Source of the DNA: Klenkia sp.
GTDB lineage: Bacteria; Actinomycetota; Actinomycetes; Mycobacteriales; Geodermatophilaceae
Direction of reading: 5' to 3'
DNA: 9,410 nucleotides
Assembly (NCBI GenBank): GCA_025966215.1
Contig: JAOPVM010000021.1
Location: 1 to 9,410 of the forward strand
Both the position numbers and the translations under genes were made by a program. This document shows positions 1 through 6,411 of the stretch, in pieces. The first letter of the stretch is position 1. The number at the start of each line of letters is the position of its first letter. A model generated the notes under the pieces. The model saw nothing but the letters and a program-made list of their open reading frames with translations. It was not told the DNA's origin and did not search any database.

Positions 1-229
1 GGCCGGCGGCGCGTGGTGGGACTCGGTGGCCGCGCACCCCCGGCTGCCCCGCGGCGAGGTGTCCGCCCCGGTCACCGCCACCGCCCCGCTGGAGCAGGTG
101 CTGCACGGCCCGGCGCTGGACTCCGACGGACGCACCAACCTGTTCGGCGCGCTGGCCCGCACGATGGCCAAGACCGGCTACCGGGACCTCAAGGAGTTCC
201 AGCGGGTCGACCTGGTCATCGGGGGTTGA
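1..229 (+). CDS. guaB3: GuaB3-family IMP dehydrogenase-like protein, C-terminal fragment
   Basis: Only the last ~75 residues are in the window, read in frame from base 2 to a TGA at 227-229; the 5' part lies outside. Visible stretches are an AAHPRLPRG segment near the left edge and a tail reading [21 protein letters not shown]. Both resemble the C-terminus of actinobacterial GuaB3 (a paralogue of inosine-5'-monophosphate dehydrogenase) as I know it. The catalytic Cys loop and NAD-binding regions are off the window, so activity cannot be judged. guaA follows after 2 nt, consistent with co-transcription of purine (GMP branch) genes. The fragment could also belong to GuaB1 or GuaB2, but the CGYxDxKEFQ-like tail favours GuaB3. 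Confidence 0.75.
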   Translation, partial: AGGAWWDSVAAHPRLPRGEVSAPVTATAPLEQVLHGPALDSDGRTNLFGALARTMAKTGYRDLKEFQRVDLVIGG

Positions 230-231
230 GG

Positions 232-1794
<1,563 letters not shown>

Positions 1795-1795
1795 G

Positions 1796-1839
1796 GCAGC
1801 AGGGCCCCGTCCCACCCCTGGGACGGGGCCGGGTGCTGC
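1796..1839. terminator. Bidirectional hairpin terminator between guaA and the pspC-side operon
   Basis: A perfect 11-bp stem (1803-1813 with 1820-1830, 5' arm GGCCCCGTCCC) closes a 6-nt loop. It is extended outward, past a small internal loop, by a further 6 bp (1796-1801 GCAGCA with 1834-1839 TGCTGC). The hairpin starts 1 nt after the guaA stop and lies 3 nt beyond the stop of the convergent minus-strand gene, so it can end both transcripts. There is no U-run on either strand, which is usual for hairpin terminators of high-GC actinomycetes. Confidence 0.75.
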
Positions 1840-1842
1840 ACG

Positions 1843-2184
1843 TCACCTCCGCGTGCGGAGCTCGCTGACCAGGAGGGCGACGCCGGCCAGGACGAGGAGG
1901 ACGGCGATGGCGCCGCCGCCGAAGACCCAGCCGGGGAGGTCGACGCCGGTCATCCCGAGGATCGCGACCAGGGCGAAGACCACCCCGGCCACCAGGGCGA
2001 CCAGGTCGGGGCGCTTCTCCTGCGAGGGCGGCCGGGCCGGGAGGGACGGGGCGGCCCAGCTGTCGGTGAGGACGCTGGTGTCCCGGGTGGGCCGGACGTC
2101 GGTCGGGAACTGCTCGGTGGGGTGCACGGGGCTCTCCTGAGGGTCGGCGCCGGTCGGGCGGGCGGGGTCAGCGGGCTCAGCCAC
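1843..2184 (-). CDS. Small two-helix membrane protein of the PspC operon, unknown function
   Basis: A 113-aa protein. Residues 1-58 are hydrophilic and rich in Pro, Asp and Thr, with no recognisable fold. They are followed by two hydrophobic helices, about 60-79 and 87-107, separated by a short MTGVDLPGW turn, and by a basic tail (ELRTRR). The topology is therefore probably a helical hairpin with both ends in the cytoplasm. The GTG start at 2184 overlaps the end of the upstream PspC-domain gene by 8 nt. A GAGGTG ribosome binding site lies about 6 nt upstream inside that gene, so translation is coupled. I do not recognise the family. The context suggests an accessory of the PspC envelope-stress protein, which is inference only. 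The gene ends at the shared terminator facing guaA. Confidence 0.8.
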   Translation of the reverse strand: MAEPADPARPTGADPQESPVHPTEQFPTDVRPTRDTSVLTDSWAAPSLPARPPSQEKRPDLVALVAGVVFALVAILGMTGVDLPGWVFGGGAIAVLLVLAGVALLVSELRTRR

Positions 2185-3103
2185 GGGACACCTCGACGTC
2201 GCCGATGCCGGACTCCACGCTCAGCACGATCTCCGGGGTGTCGTCCCCGGTCCACGGGTCGGACCCGGTGCCGGCGAACGTGCCGCCCGAGCTCTGCCCG
2301 AACACGTCGGCCTCGCCCAGCCCGTTCGCCACGCTGACCCGGACGTCGGCGGATGCGGGCACCAGCACCTCGACGTCCCCGACGGCAGCGTCGATCCTGG
2401 TCGTGATCGGCCGGTCGAGGTCGGCCAGGTCGAGCTGCGTGAGGTCCAGGGTGACGTCCCCCACCCCGGACTCGTAGCGGGACGGGACGGTGTCGGCGGT
2501 CTGCGGGATCTCGGTCCGGTCCCCGATGCCGGCCCGGCCACCGGCGTCCTGGCGCCAGCCGCCCCCGGTCGCCGAGGCGACCAGCAGCGCGAAGGAGAGC
2601 AGCACGCCCAGGGCGATCAGCGGGCCCCGGGCCGCGCGGCCCGGGGCGAAGGCGCCGACCCCCAGCCCGATGCCGACGACCAGCAGCGCCGCGCCGAGGA
2701 AGGCGACCACACCGGGGTCCCAGGACGTCGTCCGGGCCAGCAGGGCCATCAGCCCGACCACGATGAGCAGCACCGCCACGGTGGTCCCGGGGACCGGTGA
2801 CCGCGGGCCGACCGGTTCGGCCGCGGCCGGGGTGGGGGCGCCGGCCCGGCGGCGGGGCATGAGCAGCCACAGCAGCAGGTACACCAGGATCCCGGTGCCC
2901 CCGGCGAAGGTCAGCGCGACGAACCCGACCCGCCAGAGCAGGGTGTCGATCCCGGTGTGGTCCGCGAGCCCGCCGCTGACCCCGCCGAGGACCTTGTCGG
3001 TGTGGCTGCGGCGCAGCGGAGGACGGAGCCCGTCGCCGCGCGGTGGGTCGGCCGGGCGCTCGGTGTCCGGGGGGAGCAGGGGCGGTGGGGCGGAGCTGGT
3101 CAT
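2177..3103 (-). CDS. PspC-domain membrane protein with LiaF-like C-terminal domain
   Basis: A 308-aa protein. A Pro-rich N-terminus is followed by a PspC domain at residues ~31-85, which includes DKVLGGVSGGLADHTGID and a helix ending in VYLLLWLLMP. Three more hydrophobic helices lie at about 107-124, 130-153 and 160-178. The C-terminal part (~190-308) is a soluble beta-rich domain with recurring GVGDV, VGDVEV and GIGDVEV motifs. These resemble the LiaF/YvqF C-terminal domain ('cell-wall-active antibiotics response') or DUF4097-like repeats. PspC and LiaF proteins sit in the cytoplasmic membrane and modulate envelope-stress signalling. The gene is divergent from a histidine kinase that carries its own PspC domain, so it probably acts on, or is a target of, that system. 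The ATG at 3101-3103 is used; I see no clear Shine-Dalgarno sequence before it. Confidence 0.9.
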   Translation of the reverse strand: MTSSAPPPLLPPDTERPADPPRGDGLRPPLRRSHTDKVLGGVSGGLADHTGIDTLLWRVGFVALTFAGGTGILVYLLLWLLMPRRRAGAPTPAAAEPVGPRSPVPGTTVAVLLIVVGLMALLARTTSWDPGVVAFLGAALLVVGIGLGVGAFAPGRAARGPLIALGVLLSFALLVASATGGGWRQDAGGRAGIGDRTEIPQTADTVPSRYESGVGDVTLDLTQLDLADLDRPITTRIDAAVGDVEVLVPASADVRVSVANGLGEADVFGQSSGGTFAGTGSDPWTGDDTPEIVLSVESGIGDVEVSRG

Positions 3104-3131
3104 GCCGACGAGACTGCCGCCGGCCGGCCGC

Positions 3132-3168
3132 CCCGGTATCCGGGAACCCCCTGACCGGACCCTGGTCC
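3132..3168. repeat. Two short dyads in the divergent PspC / kinase promoter region
   Basis: The 133-bp gap between the two divergent start codons (3104-3236) holds two interrupted palindromes. One is CCCGG-TAT-CCGGG at 3132-3144. The other is GGACC-CT-GGTCC at 3157-3168. Their centres are about 24-25 bp apart. LuxR-family regulators commonly bind dyads of this size, so these are candidate operators for the adjacent response regulator. The arms are short and GC-rich, so chance occurrence is possible. Confidence 0.35.
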
Positions 3169-3224
3169 TGGGCCGACGGCGGGGTCCGGGTGTCCACCGG
3201 TACCGCGGTCGGGCGCACCGGTGC

Positions 3225-3230
3225 CACGAT
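3225..3230 (+). promoter_or_regulatory. Possible -10 element of a leaderless kinase transcript
   Basis: CACGAT lies six bases before the GTG start of the kinase gene and no Shine-Dalgarno sequence is visible there. A -10 hexamer at this distance would start transcription at or next to the start codon, giving a leaderless mRNA, a common arrangement in actinomycetes. No convincing -35 hexamer is present upstream, so the support is weak. Confidence 0.2.
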
Positions 3231-3236
3231 CATCAC

Positions 3237-4433
3237 GTGACCACCCCGGGGACGACGACGCTGCCGCATCCCGGTGCCGTCGTCGGAGACCGGCCGCTGC
3301 TGCTCCGCCCGCGCCGGGGCCGCTGGATCGGCGGCGTGGCCGTGGGCACCGCGGACCACCTGCGGCTGGACCCCCTCGTCGTCCGGATCGGGTTCGTGGT
3401 CCTCGCCCTCGGCGGGGTCGGGGTCGTCGCCTACGCGTTGCTGTGGTTGTTCGTCCGGCTCGCCCCGGCCGGCAGCGAACGGCCCCCGCCCCCGCCCCGG
3501 CTCACCCGCCGGCAGGGGGTCGGGCTCGGCCTGGTCGGGCTGGCCGCGCTCCTGCTGTCCACCCGGTTGGCCGACTGGGGCCGCGGTGACGTCGTCGTCC
3601 CGCTGCTGCTGGCCGGGGGTGGCCTGGCCGTCATCTGGTACCAGTTCGACTCCGACCGGACCACCAGCCGCAGCACCGCCCGCTGGGGCCTGGTGACCGG
3701 GGTGCTGCTCGCCGGCGGCGGGGTGGTGCTCCTGTTGGCCACCACCGGGCAGCTGGCCAACGCGCGCAACGGGTTCGCCGCCACCCTCGTCGTCCTGGTC
3801 GGCATCGTGCTGGCCACCGCCCCGCTGTGGCGTCGGCTGCTGGACTCCCGGGAGGCCGAGCGGGCCGCCCGGATCCGCTCGGAGGAGCGGGCCACGGTCG
3901 CCGCGCACCTGCACGACTCGGTGCTGCAGACCCTGGCCCTGGTCCAGCGGCACGCCGCCGACCCCGCCCAGGTCACCCGGCTGGCCCGCGGCCAGGAACG
4001 CGAGCTGCGCGCGTGGCTCTACGCCCCGCAGACCGCGGCCGGTGGCACCTGGGCCGGGCTCGTCGACCGGCTGGTGGCCGAGGTCGAGGCCGACCACGCG
4101 GTGGCCGTCGACCCGGTGGTGGTCGGGGACGCACCCGCCGACGAGGCCGTGACCGCACTCGCCCAGGCCACCCGGGAGGCCGTCGTGAACGCCGCCACGC
4201 ACTCCGGGGCGACCACCGTCGCGCTCTACAGCGAGGTCACCCCCGACGCGCTGACGGTCTTCGTCCGCGACCGGGGTGCCGGCTTCGACGTCCGGTCGGT
4301 GCCACCGGACCGCCGTGGGCTGCGGGACTCCGTCGTCGGTCGGCTGCAGCGCATCGGCGGCACGGCGGTCGTGCACTCCCGGCCGGGCGAGGGCACCGAG
4401 GTGGAGCTGACGCTGCCCCGGGCGACGCCGTGA
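3237..4433 (+). CDS. PspC-domain sensor histidine kinase (HisKA_3/DesK-like)
   Basis: A 398-aa membrane kinase. It opens with a PspC-like domain at residues ~18-75 (RGRWIGGVAVGTADHL, then helix 50-74). Further membrane helices lie at about 94-109, 117-135, 151-170 and 179-198. A short linker leads to a HisKA_3 dimerisation domain with phospho-acceptor His226 in AAHLHDSVLQTL. The ATPase domain follows, with N box REAVVNAATHSG (Asn318), G1 box DRGAGFD (345-351) and a final GEGTEVELTLP. There is no HAMP or extracellular sensor domain, so signals probably come through the membrane or the PspC segment. The GTG at 3237 is chosen because it closely precedes the PspC domain. An ATG at 3102 in the same frame would add a non-homologous arginine-rich stretch and overlap the pspC start. 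The stop overlaps the response regulator start (GTGA), so the pair is one operon. Confidence 0.93.
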   Translation: MTTPGTTTLPHPGAVVGDRPLLLRPRRGRWIGGVAVGTADHLRLDPLVVRIGFVVLALGGVGVVAYALLWLFVRLAPAGSERPPPPPRLTRRQGVGLGLVGLAALLLSTRLADWGRGDVVVPLLLAGGGLAVIWYQFDSDRTTSRSTARWGLVTGVLLAGGGVVLLLATTGQLANARNGFAATLVVLVGIVLATAPLWRRLLDSREAERAARIRSEERATVAAHLHDSVLQTLALVQRHAADPAQVTRLARGQERELRAWLYAPQTAAGGTWAGLVDRLVAEVEADHAVAVDPVVVGDAPADEAVTALAQATREAVVNAATHSGATTVALYSEVTPDALTVFVRDRGAGFDVRSVPPDRRGLRDSVVGRLQRIGGTAVVHSRPGEGTEVELTLPRATP

Positions 4434-5077
4434 CCCGGGTCTTCCTCGTCGACGACCACGCCATGGTGCGCGCGGGCGTCCGGGCCGAGCTCGGGGACGC
4501 CGTCGAGGTGGTCGGTGAGGCCGCCGACGTCGCCGGTGCGGTAACCGGGGTGCGGGAGACCCGCCCGGACGTCGTGCTGCTCGACGTGCACCTGCCGGGC
4601 GGGGGAGGCCGGACGGTGCTGGAGACCCTGCGGGCCGAGCTGCCCGACGTCCGTTGGCTGGCGCTGTCGGTGTCCGACGCCGCCGAGGACGTCATCGCCG
4701 TCATCCGGGCCGGCGCCCGCGGCTACGTCACCAAGACCATCTCCGGGCCGGACCTGCGCGAGGCCGTCGCCCGGGTCGCCGAGGGGGACGCCGTGTTCTC
4801 CCCGCGGCTGGCCGGCTTCGTGCTCGACGCCTTCGCGTCCACCACGGCCGCTCCTGCACCGGAGCCCGACGTCGACCCCGGCCTGGACCTGCTGTCGGCC
4901 CGGGAGCGGGAGGTCATGCAGCTGCTGGCCCGCGGCTACACCTACCGGGAGATCGGCCAGCGGCTGTTCATCTCGGTCAAGACGGTGGAGTCGCACGCCT
5001 CGAACGTGCTGCGCAAGCTGCAGCTGTCCAACCGCAACGAGCTCACCCGCTGGGCGGCGACGAACCGCCTGCTCTAG
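4430..5077 (+). CDS. LuxR/NarL-family response regulator
   Basis: A 215-aa DNA-binding response regulator, the evident partner of the preceding kinase (4-nt GTGA overlap). The receiver domain (~1-120) shows the acidic pair Asp8/Asp9, phospho-acceptor Asp52 in LLDVHLP, the Ser80 switch residue and the conserved Lys102 in GYVTK. A Pro/Ala-rich linker (~136-150) leads to a LuxR-type helix-turn-helix at ~154-210, with LSAREREVMQLLARGYTYREIG followed by FISVKTVESHASNVLRKL. All phosphorylation residues are intact. By family it should dimerise when phosphorylated and bind a dyad, most plausibly in the divergent pspC/kinase promoter region. Its TAG stop shares the bases CTAG with the stop of the convergent deacetylase gene, and no terminator separates them. 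Confidence 0.96.
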   Translation: MTRVFLVDDHAMVRAGVRAELGDAVEVVGEAADVAGAVTGVRETRPDVVLLDVHLPGGGGRTVLETLRAELPDVRWLALSVSDAAEDVIAVIRAGARGYVTKTISGPDLREAVARVAEGDAVFSPRLAGFVLDAFASTTAAPAPEPDVDPGLDLLSAREREVMQLLARGYTYREIGQRLFISVKTVESHASNVLRKLQLSNRNELTRWAATNRLL

Positions 5078-5811
5078 GCGGTGAACACCACGTGGAAGGC
5101 CTCGGCGAGGCGGCCCTCGGGCAGGCCGTGCGTGCGGGCCGTCTGCGCCATCCAGCCGGTGACGAACTGCCGCAGCTGGCCCTCGGGCTGGTGCGAGACC
5201 TGGGTGACGTGCGACTCGAGCGCGGCGAACTTCTGCTCCACGACGTCGGTCACGTCCACGGCGTGGTCCGCGCGCGGGCTGGCACCCAGCCACACCTCGT
5301 CCACCGTCCAGGCCTCCAGGCCCTCGTCGGCCAGCAGCTCGGGGTGCGCGAAGGGGTTGCGCGCGTCGGGGTAGACCGCGCGCAGGGTCGACTCACCGGT
5401 GGTCATGTGGTCGGGGTGGCTGGCCCCGATCCGGTCGTACATCCGCTCCGGGGACGACGTGAGCACCCGCTGCGGGCGCACCTGGCGGATCACCCGGCTG
5501 ATGTCGCGGCGCAGGTCCAGGGTCAGCTCGAGCCGGCCGTCCGGGTGGCCCAGGAAGCGGACGTCGGTGACCCCCACGGCAGCGGCCGCGGCCCGCTGCT
5601 CGGCCTGCCGCAGCAACGGCATCTCCTCGCGGGGGGTGTCGTCGAACCCGCCGGCGTCCCCGTTCGTGACGATGCAGTAGACGACCTCGGTGCCGGCCGC
5701 CGTCCAGGTCGCGATCGTGCCGGCGCTGCCGAAGTCGACGTCGTCGGGATGGGCCAGGACGCACAGCACCCGGTCGACGTGCTCGGCGGGCGTCTTCGGG
5801 GGCTGGGTCAC
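5074..5811 (-). CDS. PIG-L (LmbE-like) zinc deacetylase
   Basis: A 245-aa PIG-L family protein. These enzymes are zinc-dependent and remove acetyl groups from N-acetylglucosamine-type substrates; MshB and Mca of mycothiol metabolism belong here. The signature AHPDD at residues 20-24 supplies zinc ligands His21 and Asp24 and the presumed catalytic base Asp23. The second zinc motif, SHPDH at 131-135, gives His135. Other family stretches are GTIATWTAAG and TNGDAGG. At 245 aa it is shorter than MshB or Mca (~290-300 aa), and it reads AHPDDVDFG rather than AHPDDE, so I do not assign it to mycothiol synthesis; the substrate is unknown. The GTG at 5811 is chosen as the start nearest the conserved core. 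It lies 23 nt after the aroQ stop, right behind an inverted repeat, and has no clear ribosome binding site. Confidence 0.92.
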   Translation of the reverse strand: MTQPPKTPAEHVDRVLCVLAHPDDVDFGSAGTIATWTAAGTEVVYCIVTNGDAGGFDDTPREEMPLLRQAEQRAAAAAVGVTDVRFLGHPDGRLELTLDLRRDISRVIRQVRPQRVLTSSPERMYDRIGASHPDHMTTGESTLRAVYPDARNPFAHPELLADEGLEAWTVDEVWLGASPRADHAVDVTDVVEQKFAALESHVTQVSHQPEGQLRQFVTGWMAQTARTHGLPEGRLAEAFHVVFTA

Positions 5812-5836
5812 GAGGGGCGAGGTTAGTCCGCCCCTC
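5812..5836. repeat. 8-bp inverted repeat between aroQ and the deacetylase gene
   Basis: GAGGGGCG (5812-5819) and CGCCCCTC (5829-5836) form a perfect 8-bp stem with a 9-nt loop. It overlaps the aroQ stop codon and ends directly at the deacetylase GTG. On the minus strand the loop carries TAACCT, a reasonable actinobacterial -10 hexamer 8 nt before that GTG. The repeat could be a weak aroQ terminator, an operator over a leaderless promoter, or both. Confidence 0.4.
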
Positions 5837-6170
5837 ACAGGGCGCCGCGGCCCCGGCGCAGCAGCATCATCCCCAGCGTGGTGCCGTCGGCCGGGCCGAG
5901 TGCGTCGGAGAAGGCGGCCAGCACGGCCTGCTCCCGGGCCAGCGACAGCCGGGTGCCACCGGCGGCCGTGCGCAGCTGCCCGATCTCGCGGGACACCTCG
6001 AGCCGGCGCTGGACCTGGCGGATGATCTCGGCGTCGCAGGCGTCGATCTCGGCGCGCAGCTCGGCGATCCGCTCGGCCGGTGCGGCGGGCTCGGGGCCGG
6101 TGCTGGACGGTGTGCTGGCGGGGGTGCTGGCGGGGGTGCTGGTCACGGTGGTCTCCAGGGTGGTGCTCAT
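5835..6170 (-). CDS. aroQ: Chorismate mutase, AroQ-delta type
   Basis: A 111-aa monofunctional chorismate mutase that turns chorismate into prephenate, the branch point to phenylalanine and tyrosine. The all-helical AroQ domain spans ~32-111. It shows ELRAEIDACDAEII with Arg39, the second basic patch RRLEVSREIGQLR (Arg56, Arg67), a GGTR turn with Arg74, REQAVL with Glu80, and a final MMLLRRGRG. This pattern matches actinobacterial AroQ-delta enzymes such as M. tuberculosis Rv0948c. Those are cytoplasmic and, by family knowledge, are activated by and feedback-controlled through complex formation with DAHP synthase. Residues 1-31 are an unusual Thr/Ser/Pro/Ala-rich extension. The ATG at 6170 follows a GAGAGG ribosome binding site at 7-nt spacing that is buried in a hairpin. 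The helicase gene is divergent. Confidence 0.95.
   Translation of the reverse strand: MSTTLETTVTSTPASTPASTPSSTGPEPAAPAERIAELRAEIDACDAEIIRQVQRRLEVSREIGQLRTAAGGTRLSLAREQAVLAAFSDALGPADGTTLGMMLLRRGRGAL
6112..6142. repeat. 12-bp tandem repeat in the aroQ 5' coding region
   Basis: The 12-bp unit GGCGGGGGTGCT occurs twice head to tail at 6117-6128 and 6129-6140, with partial copies on both sides. On the minus strand it encodes the repeated Ser-Thr-Pro-Ala of the AroQ N-terminal extension (residues ~11-24). The length is a multiple of three, so copy-number changes would keep the frame. Confidence 0.7.
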
Positions 6171-6177
6171 GTCGGTT

Positions 6178-6194
6178 GCCTCTCGGGGAGAGGC
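6178..6194 (-). promoter_or_regulatory. Hairpin masking the aroQ ribosome binding site
   Basis: GCCTCTC (6178-6184) and GAGAGGC (6188-6194) form a perfect 7-bp stem with a 3-nt loop. In the aroQ transcript the 3' arm reads GAGAGGC. It contains the only good Shine-Dalgarno sequence and ends 7 nt before the ATG. When folded it would hide the ribosome binding site, so aroQ translation probably depends on opening this stem. Confidence 0.55.
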
Positions 6195-6206
6195 CGTTCG
6201 ACCCCG

Positions 6207-6248
6207 GACACAGCGAAGCCCCGGGCTCGTCGGGCCCGGGGCTGTGTC
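6207..6248 (-). promoter_or_regulatory. Strong stem-loop in the aroQ leader (attenuator-like)
   Basis: An inner 8-bp stem (CCCCGGGC 6219-6226 with GCCCGGGG 6234-6241, 7-nt loop) sits on an outer 7-bp stem (GACACAG 6207-6213 with CTGTGTC 6242-6248), with a 5-nt one-sided bulge (6214-6218). In the aroQ direction it begins 9 nt after the stop of a possible leader ORF and precedes the hairpin over the ribosome binding site. No U-run follows, so it may be a GC-type intrinsic terminator or a structural attenuator. Its place between two divergent genes makes a terminator of a finished coding gene unlikely. Confidence 0.5.
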
Positions 6249-6257
6249 GGTGAGCGG

Positions 6258-6320
6258 CTAGCTCGGCGAGACGGCGACCGGATCCCGGTGGCCGTAGGCA
6301 AACTCTCGCTGGCTGAGCAC
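6258..6320 (-). CDS. Possible aroQ leader peptide (20 aa) with Phe and Tyr codons
   Basis: A 20-codon ORF from GTG (6320) to TAG (6258-6260) lies in the aroQ leader. Its middle reads REFAYGH, with Phe7 and Tyr9 only one codon apart; these are the two amino acids made from the product of chorismate mutase. Phe is spelled TTT, although the large genes of this window use TTC wherever I checked. The local sequence is AT-richer than its surroundings. Codons 10-16 form a hairpin (GGC-ACCGG/CCGGT-GCC, 6273-6293). No Shine-Dalgarno sequence precedes the GTG, but CAGACT (plus strand 6327-6332) lies 6 nt upstream, so a leaderless transcript is possible. I do not know this peptide from any characterised system. 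It could be chance, as short ORFs are common. Confidence 0.35.
   Translation of the reverse strand: MLSQREFAYGHRDPVAVSPS
6273..6293. repeat. Inverted repeat inside the possible aroQ leader ORF
   Basis: GGC-g-ACCGG (6273-6281) and CCGGT-g-GCC (6285-6293) form an 8-bp imperfect stem with one mismatch and a 3-nt loop. It lies just downstream of the Phe/Tyr codons of the leader ORF, so a ribosome stalled there would sit next to or on this stem. It completes a series of three hairpins before aroQ. Confidence 0.4.
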
Positions 6321-6326
6321 GGGGGG

Positions 6327-6358
6327 AGTCTGGCACAGCACCCGGCGCCCGGCCAGAC
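6327..6358. promoter_or_regulatory. Dyad over the presumed aroQ promoter
   Basis: GTCTGGC (6328-6334) and GCCAGAC (6352-6358) are perfect 7-bp inverted arms 17 nt apart. On the minus strand the first overlaps a possible -10 (CAGACT, 6327-6332). The second overlaps the place of a poor -35 (TGGCCG, 6350-6355). The arrangement is that of a repressor site across a promoter in the divergent aroQ/pcrA region. It rests on sequence symmetry only. Confidence 0.3.
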
Positions 6359-6396
6359 CCCTCCACAGACCCCCGGGCGGTGTCGGTGCCCCGTCC

Positions 6397-6410
6397 TAGA
6401 GTGGGGAGGA
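6397..6410 (+). promoter_or_regulatory. pcrA: pcrA -10 element and/or ribosome binding site
   Basis: TAGAGT (6397-6402) fits the TANNNT -10 pattern and is followed by GGGGAGGA (6403-6410) one base before the ATG. The purine stretch is too close to the start for ideal Shine-Dalgarno spacing. The -10 position would start the mRNA only a few bases before the ATG. Either a very short leader or a tight ribosome binding site is possible, and no good -35 is visible. Confidence 0.4.
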
Positions 6411-6411
6411 C

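Noticed and set aside
3102..3236. ATG at 3102 as start of the kinase
   Set aside because: It would overlap the divergent pspC start (shared CATG) and add an Arg/Pro-rich stretch with no family similarity; GTG 3237 fits the PspC domain border.
1950..4376. 808-codon minus-strand ORF across the PspC and kinase genes
   Set aside because: It runs antisense to the kinase and in a wrong frame over the PspC gene. Composition is extreme Arg/Pro/Gly/Gln and no motif is recognisable.
6193..6201. Possible LexA (SOS) box near pcrA
   Set aside because: Only a GTTCGA half-site is present, without the partner TCGAAC four bases upstream, and it lies over 200 bp from the pcrA start.
6178..6311. Pairing of GAGAG in the leader ORF with the anti-ribosome-binding-site arm as an antiterminator
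   Set aside because: Only 5 bp can form and they cannot be extended, so this is weaker than the competing 7-bp stem.
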